NCBI GenBank assembly: GCA_021298835.1
Contig: JAJTHG010000007.1
Location: forward strand, 1-60,374
Origin: Gemmatimonadota bacterium
GTDB lineage: Bacteria; Gemmatimonadota; Gemmatimonadetes; Gemmatimonadales; Gemmatimonadaceae
DNA length: 60,374 bases
Direction of reading: 5' to 3'
Positions 28,684 through 39,774 of this stretch are shown piece after piece (within the stretch, counting starts at the first letter, position 1; every line of letters starts with the position of its first letter). The notes beneath the pieces were generated by a model. The model was not told where the DNA came from. It made no database searches and saw nothing but the letters and a program-made list of their open reading frames with translations. The translations under genes and the position numbers were made by a program.

Positions 28684-28707
28684 GCCGGCCGTGACGTCAC
28701 GGCCGGC
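28684..28707. promoter_or_regulatory. Perfect 24-bp palindrome upstream of hpd
   Basis: The half-site gccggccgtgac is followed directly by its reverse complement, with TGACGTCA at the centre. It sits 12 bp after the ligase stop codon and its centre is about 47 bp before the predicted hpd transcription start. It could be an operator for a dimeric regulator of tyrosine catabolism, or a terminator stem of the ligase operon. There is no T tract. Confidence 0.55.
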
Positions 28708-28729
28708 ACCCGGCGCCGAGGGACGGCGG

Positions 28730-28735
28730 TATATT
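28730..28735 (+). promoter_or_regulatory. -10 element TATATT of hpd-hmgA operon
   Basis: TATATT is the best consensus -10 in the window. It lies 56 bp before the ATG, giving a leader of about 44 nt. Unlike most genes here this one has a Shine-Dalgarno sequence, GGAGGG at 28773-28778. Confidence 0.6.
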
Positions 28736-28754
28736 GCGGGGGAGCAGGCACGAC

Positions 28755-28766
28755 AGACTGCAGTCT
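28755..28766. promoter_or_regulatory. 12-bp palindrome in hpd leader
   Basis: agactgcagtct is a perfect palindrome about 14-25 nt after the predicted start of transcription. Possible repressor operator. Confidence 0.4.
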
Positions 28767-28785
28767 CCGAACGGAGGGCCCCACG

Positions 28786-29909
<1,124 letters not shown>

Positions 29910-29910
<1 letters not shown>

Positions 29911-31103
29911 TGCCGATCTACCACCTGATGGGCGAGGTGCCGCGCAAGCGGCACACCGTGTTCCGCCGTCCGGATGGCGGGTTGTACGCCGAGGAGCTCA
30001 TGGGGCACGAGGGCTTCGTGGGCACGTCATCGTTGCTCTACCACATCCATCCGCCGACGACGGTCAAGAGCGCGCGCAAGCTGCGCGACGTCGCGCTGGT
30101 GGCCGACGAGGAGACATCGCTCCGGCATCGGCACTTCCTGACGAGCCGCGCGCGGAAGGGCGGGTCGCCGACGATGGACCGCATGCCGCTGCTCTTCAAC
30201 AGCGACATCGCGATGTTCTACGTCGAGCCCGACGAGACCGACGCCCACTGCTACCGCAACTCGCAGGCGGACGAAGTGGTGTACGTGGTCGAAGGGCAGG
30301 GGACGCTCGAGAGCGTCTTCGGCGACCTGCCGTACCGTCCGGGCGACTACGTGGTGGTGCACCGGAACATCACGCACCGCTGGAAGCTCGAGCCGGCGCA
30401 CGGTCCCACCAAGCTGCTGGTCATGGAGAGCCGCGGCCACGTGCGATGGCCCAAGCGCTATCGCAACGAGTTCGGCCAGCTGCTGGAAGGCGCGCCCTTC
30501 TCCGAGCGCGACATCCGCCGGCCCGTGTCGCTCGCGCCGCGAGACGAGCGCGGCGACTTCCCGGTGTACGTCAAGCAGTACGACGCGATCAACGAGCTGA
30601 TCCTCGACCACCATCCGTTCGACGTCGTGGGCTGGGACGGCTACTTCTACCCGTGGATCTTCAACATCCACGACTTCGAGCCGATCGTCGGGCGCATCCA
30701 CCAGCCGCCGCCGGTGCACCAGACGTTCCAGGGCGACGGGTTCGTGATCTGCTCGTTCTGTCCGCGGCCGTACGACTTCGATCCCAACGCGGTGCCGGCG
30801 CCGTACAACCACTCGAACGTGGACTCCGACGAGGTGCTCTTCTACGCGTCGAGCGAGTTCATGAGCCGCAAGGGGATCGAGTACGGGTCGATCACGCACC
30901 ATCCCGACGGCCTGCCGCACGGGCCGCACCCGGGGCGGGCGGAGGCGTCGATCGGGGCCAAGTACACCAACGAGCTCGCGGTCATGATGGACTCGTTCAA
31001 GCCGCTCAAGGTGGCGAAGCCGGCGATGGCGATCGAGGACCCGAAGTACCACCAGAGCTGGCTCGACCAGCAGCACGCGGCGTTCGCGCCGCCGACGTCC
31101 TGA
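29910..31103 (+). CDS. hmgA: Homogentisate 1,2-dioxygenase
   Basis: 397 residues, a cupin-type enzyme opening the homogentisate ring to maleylacetoacetate. Typical segments are GEVPRKRHTVFR, ADEVVYVVEGQGTLES, PGDYVVVHRNITHRW, NIHDFEPIVGRIHQPPPVHQTF, FVICSFCPRPYD, and YNHSNVDSDEVLFYASSEF with the iron-binding His/Glu set. The gene is co-translated with hpd (TAATG). The next two enzymes, maleylacetoacetate isomerase and fumarylacetoacetase, are not in this window. Confidence 0.95.
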
Positions 31104-31107
31104 GGAC

Positions 31108-31122
31108 GCCCCTTCCGGGGGC
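31108..31122. terminator. Short GC hairpin after hmgA
   Basis: GCCCC, 5-nt loop, GGGGC, starting 5 nt after the hmgA stop codon. Weak stem without a T tract. Confidence 0.22.
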
Positions 31123-31134
31123 CCGGACCGGAGG

Positions 31135-31140
31135 TATCGT
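31135..31140 (+). promoter_or_regulatory. -10-like element TATCGT of M1 peptidase gene
   Basis: TATCGT, 29 nt before the ATG at 31170. Predicts a leader of about 23 nt. Confidence 0.3.
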
Positions 31141-31169
31141 CAGGCATCACCTCGGCCCGATGTCCGCCA

Positions 31170-33182
31170 ATGCCCTTCCGCCCGCTCGTGCGCGCCGCCG
31201 TCGCCCTGGCGCCCGCGCTGCTCGCCGCCCAGCCGCCGCGCACGCCGTTCCCGGAGCGCGCCATCCGGCGGGACATCCCGATGACCGGCGCGATCCGTCG
31301 CGCGCACGCCGCCGGCACCCGCGACTCGACCGGCCGGCCGGGACGCGCGTGGTGGCAGCTGCGGACCGATTATCGGATCGCCGTGCGGCTCGACGCCCCG
31401 TCGAGCCGGCTGACGGGTCAGGCCCGGGTCACCGTGCACAACGGCAGCCCCGACGACCTCAGCCAGATCGCGCTGCGGCTCGACCCGAACCACTTCCTGT
31501 TCGGCGTCCCGCGGGCCGCGCCGTGGGTGCCGGCCGAGCAGACCGACGGCATGGTGATCACCGACCTGCGCGTGGCGGGTCGTCCCGTCCGGCTCGACGG
31601 CCAGGCGCCGCCGTCACCGGCCGCGGACTGGCTGCAGAGCCCGCGCAGCACGCTGGCGCGGCTGCGGCTGTCGCAGCCCGTGAAGGCCCGCGACTCGGTG
31701 ACGCTCGAGGTCACCTGGTCGCACAAGCTGCCGGGCGGGCCCGGTGGCGGCCACCGGATGACGCAGCGCTGGGGCGACACGCTCGTGCAGCCGACCCAGT
31801 GGTATCCGCGCGTGGCGATGTACGACGACCTGCGCGGATGGGACGGCGAGCTCTATCTCGGGCCGTCGGAGTTCTACAATCCGTTCGGTCGCTTCGACGT
31901 CACGATCGACGTCCCGGCCGGCTGGATCATGAGCGGGACCGGTACGCTGCAGAACCCGGAGCAGGTGCTCACCGCCGCCGCGCGCGAGCGGTTGGCGCGC
32001 GCGCTCGCGAGCGACAGCGTCACGGTCGTCGTGGGGCCCGACGAGTCGGGCCCCGGGCGCGCGACGGCGCCGGGCGACCCCGAGGGACGGCTGCGGTGGC
32101 GCTTCGTCGCCGACAGCGTGAACGACTTCGCATGGGCGGGCGCGCGGCAGTTCGTGTGGAAGGCGACGCGCGCGACGATCCCCGGCCGCGGTCCGGTGCC
32201 GATCCACATGGTGCACCTGCCGGGCCGCGCCCGGCCGTTCGAGCGGGCGGGGCCGATCACGCGCCACGCGCTGGAGTTCTACTCGCGGCTCTGGTTCCCG
32301 TACCCCTTCGCGCAGCTCACGCTGCAGGACGGGCCGAGCGCGGGGATGGAGTACCCGATGGTCATCAACTCGAATCAGGGTGCCGCCGACCACGAGGCCG
32401 GGCACCAGTGGTGGCCGATGGTCGTGGCGAACAACGAGACGTGGTATGGCTGGATGGACGAGGGCTTCAATCAGTACATGAACATCCTGTCCGATGCCGA
32501 CGCCACGGGAAAGCCGCCGGTGCTCGACGGGCTCGGTCAGTCGTACGGCCAGGTGAGCGGCAACGAGGCCGAGCCGCCGATGATGTGGAACGCGAACTAC
32601 GCCGGACCGGGCTTCTACGGTTTCACGACGTACCAGAAGACGCCGCTCATGCTCTCGATGCTGGGCGGAATCGTCGGGGACAGCGCCGTGCAGCGGGCGC
32701 ATCGCGAGTTCGCGCTGGCGTGGCGGTTCAAGCATCCGTCGCCGTGGGATTGGATGTTCTTCATGAACCGGGCATTGGGGCAGGATCTCGGCTGGTTCTG
32801 GTACGCATGGCTGTTCACGACCGAGCGAGTGGACGGGGCGATCGACACGGTGACGACCGTCGGTCGGACGACGCGCGTGGTCGTGCGACAGGCCGGGCAG
32901 ATGCCGTCGCCGGTCGTGCTGCAGGTCACGGTGGCCGGAACCGGGCCCCGCGTGCGTTGGCCGGCGAACGCCCGGGCGACGAGCGACACCACGGCGGTGT
33001 TCACGTGGCCGGTGGATGTGTGGTTCGCCGGCGCGCGCCGGTTCCCGGCCGTCATCGACGTGGGCGGCCGGCAGGTCACGGCGGTGCGGCTGGACCCCGG
33101 TTGCCGATTCCCCGATGCCGACCCGAAGGACAACGACTGGCCGCGGAGCACGTCGCCGTCGGCAGGCCGGTGCGTCCGGTGA
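31170..33182 (+). CDS. Secreted M1 family metallopeptidase
   Basis: 670 residues with a signal peptide (MPFRPLVRAAVALAPALLAAQ). The M1 N-terminal beta domain (about 60-290) is followed by the gluzincin catalytic domain. It holds the exopeptidase segment GMEYP, a variant of GAMEN, and H408-E-A-G-H412 followed after 18 residues by E431 in DEGFNQY. A short beta-rich C-terminal domain ends the protein. It resembles the bacterial secreted M1 proteins rather than PepN. It probably removes N-terminal residues from extracellular peptides, complementing the M14 and S9 enzymes nearby. Confidence 0.9.
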   Translation: MPFRPLVRAAVALAPALLAAQPPRTPFPERAIRRDIPMTGAIRRAHAAGTRDSTGRPGRAWWQLRTDYRIAVRLDAPSSRLTGQARVTVHNGSPDDLSQIALRLDPNHFLFGVPRAAPWVPAEQTDGMVITDLRVAGRPVRLDGQAPPSPAADWLQSPRSTLARLRLSQPVKARDSVTLEVTWSHKLPGGPGGGHRMTQRWGDTLVQPTQWYPRVAMYDDLRGWDGELYLGPSEFYNPFGRFDVTIDVPAGWIMSGTGTLQNPEQVLTAAARERLARALASDSVTVVVGPDESGPGRATAPGDPEGRLRWRFVADSVNDFAWAGARQFVWKATRATIPGRGPVPIHMVHLPGRARPFERAGPITRHALEFYSRLWFPYPFAQLTLQDGPSAGMEYPMVINSNQGAADHEAGHQWWPMVVANNETWYGWMDEGFNQYMNILSDADATGKPPVLDGLGQSYGQVSGNEAEPPMMWNANYAGPGFYGFTTYQKTPLMLSMLGGIVGDSAVQRAHREFALAWRFKHPSPWDWMFFMNRALGQDLGWFWYAWLFTTERVDGAIDTVTTVGRTTRVVVRQAGQMPSPVVLQVTVAGTGPRVRWPANARATSDTTAVFTWPVDVWFAGARRFPAVIDVGGRQVTAVRLDPGCRFPDADPKDNDWPRSTSPSAGRCVR

Positions 33183-33214
33183 GGTGGAGCGCCGCCCGAC
33201 GACGTTCCTCGCTG

Positions 33215-33766
33215 TCAGCGCGTGGCGCTCCGTGCGGACCCGGACGCGGGGCCGCTTGGTCCAAGGGCAGCGGGCGCTGCCGCAGGCGCCTCCGCATCGG
33301 GCGCGGCGCCGCCGGCGAGTCGCCGCGCCGCGTCGTGGATCGCCGCCCGGATCCTCGGATACGCCCCGCATCGGCACAGGTTACCGTCCATCGCCGCGTC
33401 GATGTCCGCGTCGCTCGGCGCGGCATTCGCCCGCAGCAGGGCCGTCGCCGCCATGACCTGTCCGCTCTGACAGTAGCCGCACTGCGCCACGCTCAGCGCC
33501 GTCCACGCCGTCTGCACGGCCGCGGCCACCGGATCGGCGAGCCCTTCGATGGTCGTCACCGCCTTGCCCTCGACGGCCGAGACGGGCGTGACGCACGCGC
33601 GCGTCGGCACGCCGTCCACGTGCACGGTGCACGCGCCGCACACGGAGATGCCGCAGCCGAACTTGGTGCCGTGGAGGTGCGCGACCTGCCGGATCGCCCA
33701 GAGCAGGGGCATCTCCGGCGGTACGTCGAGGGTGCGTGCCTCGCCGTTGAGCTGGATGGTGATCAC
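33215..33766 (-). CDS. Molybdenum hydroxylase 2Fe-2S subunit (IorA-like)
   Basis: 183 residues. The N-terminal plant-type ferredoxin cluster has C38-x4-C43-x2-C46 in [11 protein letters not shown]. The C-terminal cluster has CGYCQSGQ and CRC, as in the alpha subunit of isoquinoline 1-oxidoreductase and other xanthine-oxidase-family enzymes. It carries electrons from the molybdenum subunit to an acceptor. The last 30 residues are Ala/Pro-rich and without known function. The GTG start overlaps the stop codon of the large subunit (GTGA). Confidence 0.92.
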   Translation of the reverse strand: MITIQLNGEARTLDVPPEMPLLWAIRQVAHLHGTKFGCGISVCGACTVHVDGVPTRACVTPVSAVEGKAVTTIEGLADPVAAAVQTAWTALSVAQCGYCQSGQVMAATALLRANAAPSDADIDAAMDGNLCRCGAYPRIRAAIHDAARRLAGGAAPDAEAPAAAPAALGPSGPASGSARSATR

Positions 33767-36051
33767 GTAGTGGCCTCCGGCGGCGCGAGGCGGATCGGGA
33801 GCGTGCGCACCCGTCCGGCGCCGGCGGCGAAGAGTGCGTTGGCGATCGCCGGGGCGACGCCCGGCACGGCGACCTCGCCGACGCCGCCCGGCGGGGCGTC
33901 GCCCGGGAGCACCAGGTGCGTCTCGATGACCGGTGACGCGGCGAAGCGCACCGCCGGGTAGTCGTGGAAGTTACCCTGCACCGCGGCACCGCCCTCGAAG
34001 GTGATCTCGCCGTGCAGCGCTGCCGAGAGCCCGTAGAGTACGCCGCTCTCGACCTGCTGCCGCACGCCGTCCGGATTGATGACCAACCCGCAATCAACCG
34101 CCACGACGACCCGTCGCACGCGAAGCGCGTTGGCGGGCGAGACCTCCACCTCGATCACCTGCGCGACGTACGCCTGGTACGACCAGTGAAGGGCGACGCC
34201 CCGCCCGACGCGCCCGCCGCCCGCGGGCGGCGCGAGCGGCGTGCCCCAGCCGGCCTTGTCGGCCACGAGCTGCAGGACGGCCTTCGCGCGCGGGTGATCG
34301 GCGAGCAGGCCGAGCCGGTACTGCACCGGATCGAGCTGCTTGACCGCCGCGCATTCGTCCAGGAAGGACTCGAGGAGGAACGCGGTGTACGAGTGCCCGA
34401 CCGACCGCCACGAGGCCACCGGCACCGGCAAGTCCACGGCGTCGTGGATGACGCGCAGGGCCGGGATGGCGTACGGCTGGTCGGTGAGGCCCTCGACGGT
34501 GGTCTTGTCCGGGATGTTCGCGAGCATCGGGTCGCCCAGGAATCGGCCCCAGCCCTTGAGCATCGCCTGACCCGCCGATGCGGAATGCAGCGCGAGCAGC
34601 TTGCCGTCGCCGTCGAGCGCGGCGATGAGCTTCGCCCGCACCATCGGCCGGAAGACGCCGTGCCGCATGTCCTGCTCGCGCGACCACAGCAGCTGCACCG
34701 CCGTGCCGGGCACCTGCTTGGCGATCTCGGCCGCCATCGCGACGAAGTCCACGATGAGCCGCCGCCCGAAGGCACCGCCGACGAGCCGCTGGTGCAGCCG
34801 AACCGCCTCCTGCTCGACGCCCACGACCTCGGCCACCGCCTTCACCGCCACCCCGGGCACCTGCGTGCCGACCCACACGTCCACGCCGTCGGGGGCGACG
34901 CGCACCGTGCAATTGACCGGTTCCATCGCCGCGTGGGCCAGATAGGGGACGCCGTAGAACGCCTCGACGGAGAAGGCGGCCCGCTTGAAGGGCGCGACGA
35001 GGTCGCCGTGCTTGAGGAACTCGAAGCCGTCACCCCGCGTCGCGCGGGCCTCGAGGTCGGCGGCCGCGCTCACCGAGGAGAACGCCGCGCCAGCTCCGGG
35101 CGTCCATTGCACGGCCAGCGCGTCGAGCGCCCTCGTCGCGTGCCACCAGGTGTCGGCGACGATCGCCACGCCGGGCAGGTGCCCGAACCGCCCGCCGGCG
35201 AGCGGCACGACGGCCCGCACGCCCGGCAACGCCCGCGCGGCCGCCGCGTCGTAGCCCGCGACCGTCGCGCCAAGGGTGGGCGGCAGCGCCACGGCCGCGT
35301 AGCGGGCGTCGGCGGGGGCCGCGTCGAGGCCGAAGACCGCCGTGCCGTCGGCCTTCGACGCCGCGTCGAGCCGGGCCCGGGGACGGCCGATGATCGTGTA
35401 TTCCGAGACGTCCTTGCGCGTCCACGTCTTCGGCAGGTGTTCGAGCACCGATCCGACGAGCTGGCCGAACCCGAGCCGCCGCTCGTTGAGCCGCACGGCC
35501 CCGCCCTCCACGCGACACGTTTCTGCGGGCACCTGCCACTGCGCCGCGGCCGCCGCGCGGAACGCCTCGCGGGCCATGGCGCCGGCGTCGCCCATCGGTC
35601 CCCACAGGTCGGTCATGCTCGACGAGCCGCCGGTGACCATGAAGCCGAACTCGCGCATCCACTTCGTGGTGAGCCACCGCGCGGTGCGCTTGATGCGGCC
35701 GGTGTCGTCGGGGTGGAACGGGAGTCCGTCCACCATCACCGCGAGGTTGTTGTAGATCGGGTCCACGGGCGCATCCTCGACGCGCACGCTGGTCCAGTCC
35801 ACCTCGAGTTCCTCGGCGAGGATCATCGCCGCCGCGGTCAGCACGCCCTGGCCCATCTCGGCCTTCGGCACGATGATCGTGACCGTGCCGTCCGGCGCGA
35901 CCTTGACCCAGCCGTTGAGGGCCACCTGGCCGCCCTCCGTGGGGAGCCCGCGGCGCCCGCGCAGGCGCTGCCGCGGCGGCAGCAGGCCCACGCCAAGCAT
36001 GAGGGCCCCGGTCGCCCCGAGTCCCGCGAGGATGAACGTGCGGCGCTTCAC
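33763..36051 (-). CDS. Molybdopterin-binding subunit of IorB-like hydroxylase
   Basis: 762 residues. The N-terminus [20 protein letters not shown] is a twin-arginine-type signal, so the folded cofactor-bearing complex is probably exported to the periplasm. The xanthine-dehydrogenase-like molybdopterin domains contain [22 protein letters not shown], the LVGGAFGRR segment, and [19 protein letters not shown] with the catalytic Glu of the GVGE motif. Members hydroxylate N-heterocycles or oxidise aldehydes. The substrate is unknown here; position next to paaABCD makes an aromatic aldehyde or heterocycle plausible. The GTG at 36051 overlaps the hydratase stop codon. No XdhC-type maturation gene is in view. 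Confidence 0.9.
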   Translation of the reverse strand: MKRRTFILAGLGATGALMLGVGLLPPRQRLRGRRGLPTEGGQVALNGWVKVAPDGTVTIIVPKAEMGQGVLTAAAMILAEELEVDWTSVRVEDAPVDPIYNNLAVMVDGLPFHPDDTGRIKRTARWLTTKWMREFGFMVTGGSSSMTDLWGPMGDAGAMAREAFRAAAAAQWQVPAETCRVEGGAVRLNERRLGFGQLVGSVLEHLPKTWTRKDVSEYTIIGRPRARLDAASKADGTAVFGLDAAPADARYAAVALPPTLGATVAGYDAAAARALPGVRAVVPLAGGRFGHLPGVAIVADTWWHATRALDALAVQWTPGAGAAFSSVSAAADLEARATRGDGFEFLKHGDLVAPFKRAAFSVEAFYGVPYLAHAAMEPVNCTVRVAPDGVDVWVGTQVPGVAVKAVAEVVGVEQEAVRLHQRLVGGAFGRRLIVDFVAMAAEIAKQVPGTAVQLLWSREQDMRHGVFRPMVRAKLIAALDGDGKLLALHSASAGQAMLKGWGRFLGDPMLANIPDKTTVEGLTDQPYAIPALRVIHDAVDLPVPVASWRSVGHSYTAFLLESFLDECAAVKQLDPVQYRLGLLADHPRAKAVLQLVADKAGWGTPLAPPAGGGRVGRGVALHWSYQAYVAQVIEVEVSPANALRVRRVVVAVDCGLVINPDGVRQQVESGVLYGLSAALHGEITFEGGAAVQGNFHDYPAVRFAASPVIETHLVLPGDAPPGGVGEVAVPGVAPAIANALFAAGAGRVRTLPIRLAPPEATT

Positions 36052-36827
36052 GCGCGGGCGCCCGCCTTGAAGGCGGCGATCGCCTCGCGCGTGAAGTCGC
36101 CCAGGACCAGGCGCCCGCTGGCCGCGGCCCGTTCGCGCAGCAGCGTCGGCCAGTGCTCGGTGCCCGCCCAGAAGACGCGCTTGAGCTCGGCCATCGCCTG
36201 CGGGTTGGAACGGGCGAGCGTGTCCGCCAGCTGCGCGACCGCGGCGTCGAGCGCCGCCTCGTCGGCGACGACCTTGGCGACCAGCCCGTGTCGCTCGGCC
36301 CACGCGGCGTCCCGCCAGTCGGCGTCCACGGTCATGGCGGCGTAGGCGCCGCTGCCGACCTTCCGCTCGATCACCGGCCCGACGACGAACGGGCCGATCC
36401 CCACCGCCAGTTCGCTCAGGCGGAAGGCCGCGCGCGTGGTGCAGATGGCGTAGTCGGCTGCCGCGGTGAGTCCCACGCCGCCGCCGGCGGTCTTCCCGTG
36501 AATGCGCGCGATGACGAACTGCGGCACCTGCGTCATGGCGAGGATGACCCCGGAGAAGCCGCTGAAGAACTCGAGGCCCTGCTCGGGGGTGGCGATCGCG
36601 GCGAGTTCGTCGAACGAGGCGCCGGCACACCAGGGCCCGGTTCCCTCGCTGCGCAGGACGATCACCCGGACGTCGGCGCGCGCCCCGGTCGCGGCAACCT
36701 CGGCCGCCAGCCGACGCAGCAGGGCGCCGGGCAGCGAGTTGCCGCGGGGGTGATGGAACGACACGGTGGCGACGGCTCCGTCCTGCGTGACGGTGACGGT
36801 GCCGGGATCGACGACGGTGGTGGCCAT
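36048..36827 (-). CDS. Enoyl-CoA hydratase/isomerase family protein
   Basis: 259 residues, crotonase fold. The oxyanion-hole segments are [10 protein letters not shown] and [20 protein letters not shown], and [11 protein letters not shown] carries the second catalytic Glu. The position of the first catalytic Glu (GGGxEL) is Gly here, as in some hydratase subfamilies. It heads the operon with the molybdenum hydroxylase subunits (GTGA coupling) and is divergent from paaA. It could be the PaaF-type hydratase of the phenylacetate pathway, but this is inference from location. The ATG at 36827 was chosen by family length; no clear -10 element was found. Confidence 0.85.
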   Translation of the reverse strand: MATTVVDPGTVTVTQDGAVATVSFHHPRGNSLPGALLRRLAAEVAATGARADVRVIVLRSEGTGPWCAGASFDELAAIATPEQGLEFFSGFSGVILAMTQVPQFVIARIHGKTAGGGVGLTAAADYAICTTRAAFRLSELAVGIGPFVVGPVIERKVGSGAYAAMTVDADWRDAAWAERHGLVAKVVADEAALDAAVAQLADTLARSNPQAMAELKRVFWAGTEHWPTLLRERAAASGRLVLGDFTREAIAAFKAGARA

Positions 36828-36931
36828 TGGGGGCGAAAGCGTTCGGACGACGGGTTCGGAATCGGCGTCGTCGGCGGTTCCCCTGCAACCTGCCCCGGCG
36901 CCGTGCCTATTGCAATCGCCCGGGTCCCGCC

Positions 36932-36937
36932 GACATT
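36932..36937 (+). promoter_or_regulatory. Possible -10 element GACATT of paaABCD
   Basis: GACATT about 71 nt before the paaA ATG. It is the best candidate in the 180-bp divergent gap, but weak. Confidence 0.2.
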
Positions 36938-36961
36938 TCGCCGGACGGTCACGCCGCGCCT

Positions 36962-36977
36962 TCTCCCGACCGGGAGA
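36962..36977. promoter_or_regulatory. Inverted repeat in paaA leader region
   Basis: TCTCCCG, 2 nt, CGGGAGA: a 16-bp inverted repeat 30 nt before the paaA ATG. Candidate operator for a PaaR/PaaX-type regulator, or a leader hairpin. It does not match a known paa operator that I can recall. Confidence 0.4.
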
Positions 36978-37007
36978 GCGCCGCGGCCCCGCCTGCCCCC
37001 GAGTCCG

Positions 37008-38018
37008 ATGTACGGAGCCAACGTCGAAACCGCCGCCGACCGCAAGGCGCCGGCCCCCGTGGAAGATCCCGCGCTGCTCGCCGAGTTCCAGGCGCGCATC
37101 GACCGCGGGGAGAGCATCGAGCCGAAGGACTGGATGCCGGCCAGGTACCGGCGCCAGCTCGTCCGCATGATGTCGCAGCACGCCCACAGCGAGATCGTGG
37201 GGATGCTGCCCGAGGGCAACTGGATCACCCGCGCGCCGAACCTCCGCCGCAAGATGGCGTTGATCGCGAAGGTGCAGGACGAGGCGGGCCACGGGCACTA
37301 CATCTACTGCGGCACCGAGACCCTCGGCGTCTCGCGCGACGAACTGGTTGACGACCTGCTGGCGGGCCGGGCGAAGTACTCGCAGATCTTCAACTACCCC
37401 ACGCTGACGTGGGCCGACATCGGCGTCATCGGCTGGTTCGTGGACGGCGCGGCGATCGTGAACCAGACGGTGCTCGCCAAGGCGTCGTACGGGCCCTACG
37501 CCCGCGCGATGATCCGGATCTGCAAGGAGGAGAACTTCCACAAGCGCCAGGGCTTCGAGATCTGCGCCGTCCTCTCGCAGGGGACCGATGCGCAGCGCGA
37601 GATGCTGCAGGACGCGGTGAACCGGTGGTGGTGGCCGTCGCTCATGATGTTCGGCCCGAGCGACACCGATTCGCCCAACTCGCGGGACCTCCTCGCCTGG
37701 CGGATCAAGCGCTTCACCAATGACGAGCTGCGCCAGCGCTTCGTGAACCTGACGGTCCCGCAGGCGCAGGCGATCGGCGTACGGTTGCCGGACCCCGACC
37801 TGCGCTACGACGCGGACACGCAGAACTGGGTCTTCGGCGAGATCGACTGGGCGGAGTTCTGGGCGGTCGTCAACGGCAACGGGCCCTGCAACCGCGAGCG
37901 GCTCGCCGCCCGGAACAAGGCGCACGCCGACGGCGCCTGGGTGCGGCAGGCGGCGACGGCCTACGCCGCGAAGCGTGCCGGTGCCCCGCGCGACGGCGGC
38001 TCGACGGCGGCGGCCTGA
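37008..38018 (+). CDS. paaA: Ring 1,2-phenylacetyl-CoA epoxidase, catalytic subunit PaaA
   Basis: 336 residues. It is the di-iron subunit that epoxidises the ring of phenylacetyl-CoA. The ferritin-like helices carry E-x2-H pairs at [13 protein letters not shown] and [14 protein letters not shown], the iron ligands. [24 protein letters not shown] and [13 protein letters not shown] are near-invariant in the family. The start MYGANVET was chosen by length. It is followed by paaB after 2 nt. Confidence 0.96.
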   Translation: MYGANVETAADRKAPAPVEDPALLAEFQARIDRGESIEPKDWMPARYRRQLVRMMSQHAHSEIVGMLPEGNWITRAPNLRRKMALIAKVQDEAGHGHYIYCGTETLGVSRDELVDDLLAGRAKYSQIFNYPTLTWADIGVIGWFVDGAAIVNQTVLAKASYGPYARAMIRICKEENFHKRQGFEICAVLSQGTDAQREMLQDAVNRWWWPSLMMFGPSDTDSPNSRDLLAWRIKRFTNDELRQRFVNLTVPQAQAIGVRLPDPDLRYDADTQNWVFGEIDWAEFWAVVNGNGPCNRERLAARNKAHADGAWVRQAATAYAAKRAGAPRDGGSTAAA

Positions 38019-38020
38019 CG

Positions 38021-38326
38021 ATGGACGCCCCCGCGGCGCCCGCCGATTCCCAGTGGCCGCTCTGGGAGGTCTTCACCCAGGAGGCGCAGGGGGCCCCTCA
38101 CGAGCACGCCGGCAGCGTGCACGCCGTGGACGCCGAGCAGGCGCTGCAGAACGCGCGCGACGTCTTCGGACGTCGCGGCAAGGTGATCTCGCTCTGGGTC
38201 GTGCCGACCGAGGCGATCGTCGCGAGCGCTCCGTCCGACGCGGGGCCGTTCTTCGATCCCGGCGCCGAGAAGGCGTACCGGCATCCCTATTTCTACAAGG
38301 TGCCCAAGGGCATCCGGGTTTACTGA
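38021..38326 (+). CDS. paaB: Phenylacetyl-CoA epoxidase subunit PaaB
   Basis: 101 residues, the small subunit holding the PaaA-PaaC complex together. Recognised by WPLWEVFTQEAQGAPHEHAGSVHA, the Arg-rich helix NARDVFGRR and VVPTEAIVAS. The stop codon overlaps the paaC start (TGATG). Confidence 0.94.
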   Translation: MDAPAAPADSQWPLWEVFTQEAQGAPHEHAGSVHAVDAEQALQNARDVFGRRGKVISLWVVPTEAIVASAPSDAGPFFDPGAEKAYRHPYFYKVPKGIRVY

Positions 38327-39198
38327 TGGCCCCCGACGCGACGCCGGACGAGCCCGAGACCGGCGCCGGTGCCCCTGTCGCCCCGCGCATCGTTCCAGTC
38401 ACGACGACGCTCGGGCCGCTGCGGCCCACCGCGACCAGCGGGCAGCCGGCCGACGCCTTCGTCGAGTACTGCCTGCGGCTCGCCGACGACCGGCTCGTCC
38501 TCGGGCACCGCCTGAGCGAGTGGTGCGGGCACGCGCCGATCCTCGAGGAGGACATCGCCCTCGCGAACATCGCGCTCGACCTCATCGGCCAGGCGGAGGC
38601 ATTCTTCTCGGTGGCCGCCGAGGCCGAGGGGCGGGGGCGCACGCCGGACGACTTCGCGTACTTCCGCGACGACGTGGCCTTCCGGAACGCGATGCTCTGC
38701 GAGCTGCCCAACGGGGACTTCGGCGTGACGATCGCGCGGCAGTTCCTGTGGACCGCGCTTCAGGTGCCGTTCACGAAGGCCCTTTCCGCCGCATCCCACG
38801 CGCAGCTGGCGGGGGCCGCGGCGAAGGCCCACAAGGAACACGTCTATCACCTGCGCCACGCGGCCGACTGGGTGCTCAAGCTCGGCGATGGCACCCCGGA
38901 GAGCCACGCGCGCGTGCAGGCGGCGCTCGACGGCCTCTGGCCCTACACGGACGAGCTCTTCTACGCCGACGGGGTGGACGCCGCGGTCGCCGCGCTGGTC
39001 GGGGCCCCGGTGGTCACGGCCCTCCGCGAGGACTGGGCGCGCACCGTCGAGGCCGTGCTGCGGCAGGCGACGCTGTCGGTGCCGGTGGCCGATTGGACGC
39101 CCGCCGGCGGGCGGCTCGGGCGTCACACCGAGCACCTGGGCCACATGCTGGCCGAGATGCAGTCGCTCGCGCGGGCGCACCCGGGGGCGCAGTGGTGA
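38326..39198 (+). CDS. paaC: Phenylacetyl-CoA epoxidase structural subunit PaaC
   Basis: 290 residues, a ferritin-like subunit related to PaaA but structural. Typical segments: RLADDRLVLGHRLSEWCGHAPILEEDIALANIALDLIGQA, KAHKEHVYHLRHAADWVLKLGDGT and LGRHTEHLGHMLAEMQSLAR. An N-terminal extension of about 40 residues is less conserved. It is co-translated with paaB. Confidence 0.94.
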   Translation: MAPDATPDEPETGAGAPVAPRIVPVTTTLGPLRPTATSGQPADAFVEYCLRLADDRLVLGHRLSEWCGHAPILEEDIALANIALDLIGQAEAFFSVAAEAEGRGRTPDDFAYFRDDVAFRNAMLCELPNGDFGVTIARQFLWTALQVPFTKALSAASHAQLAGAAAKAHKEHVYHLRHAADWVLKLGDGTPESHARVQAALDGLWPYTDELFYADGVDAAVAALVGAPVVTALREDWARTVEAVLRQATLSVPVADWTPAGGRLGRHTEHLGHMLAEMQSLARAHPGAQW

Positions 39199-39211
39199 CG
39201 CGTCGGCGGCG

Positions 39212-39724
39212 ATGAGCGTGGCGTCGCCGACGCGCGAGGAGGTCTTCGCGATCCTCGAGGCGGTGCGCGATCCCGAGGTCCCCGTGCTGTCGGTGGTCGA
39301 GCTGGGCGTCGTCCGCGACGTCGCGCTGGCACCCGGCGAGACCATCGTCACGATCACGCCGACGTACAGCGGCTGTCCCGCGCTCCGCGTGATGGAGCGC
39401 GAAGTGGTCGAGGCGCTCGAGCGCGCCGGCCTCCCGAACCCGCGCGTCGTCGTCTCGTACACCCCCGCGTGGACGACCGACTGGATCGGCCCCGACGCGC
39501 GGGAGAAGCTGCGGGCCTACGGCATCGCCCCCCCGGGGCCGCGCCGGCACGACGACGCGCCCGACGTCCTCGTCCAGCTCCTGCGGGCTCCCGACGTGGT
39601 GGCCTGCCCCTACTGCGGCTCGCGCGACACCGAGCTGCGAAGCGAGTTCGGACCGACGGCGTGCAAGTCCATCCGGTTCTGCCGGGGGTGCTCGCAGCCG
39701 TTCGAGCAGTTCAAGGCGATCTGA
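39212..39724 (+). CDS. paaD: Phenylacetate pathway Fe-S assembly protein PaaD
   Basis: 170 residues. An N-terminal MIP18/DUF59 domain (EAVRDPEVPVLSVVELGVVRDV, TPTYSGCPALRVME) is followed by a C-terminal zinc-ribbon with CPYCGS and CRGCSQPFEQFKAI. Homologues help mature the [2Fe-2S] cluster of the PaaE reductase. No paaE follows here: the gene ends the plus-strand run and faces a convergent HEAT-repeat gene. Confidence 0.93.
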   Translation: MSVASPTREEVFAILEAVRDPEVPVLSVVELGVVRDVALAPGETIVTITPTYSGCPALRVMEREVVEALERAGLPNPRVVVSYTPAWTTDWIGPDAREKLRAYGIAPPGPRRHDDAPDVLVQLLRAPDVVACPYCGSRDTELRSEFGPTACKSIRFCRGCSQPFEQFKAI

Positions 39725-39774
39725 CCGCGCGGGAGCGCGCACCGATTCGCCGGCAGCGACTGCGCCCCTGCCGC

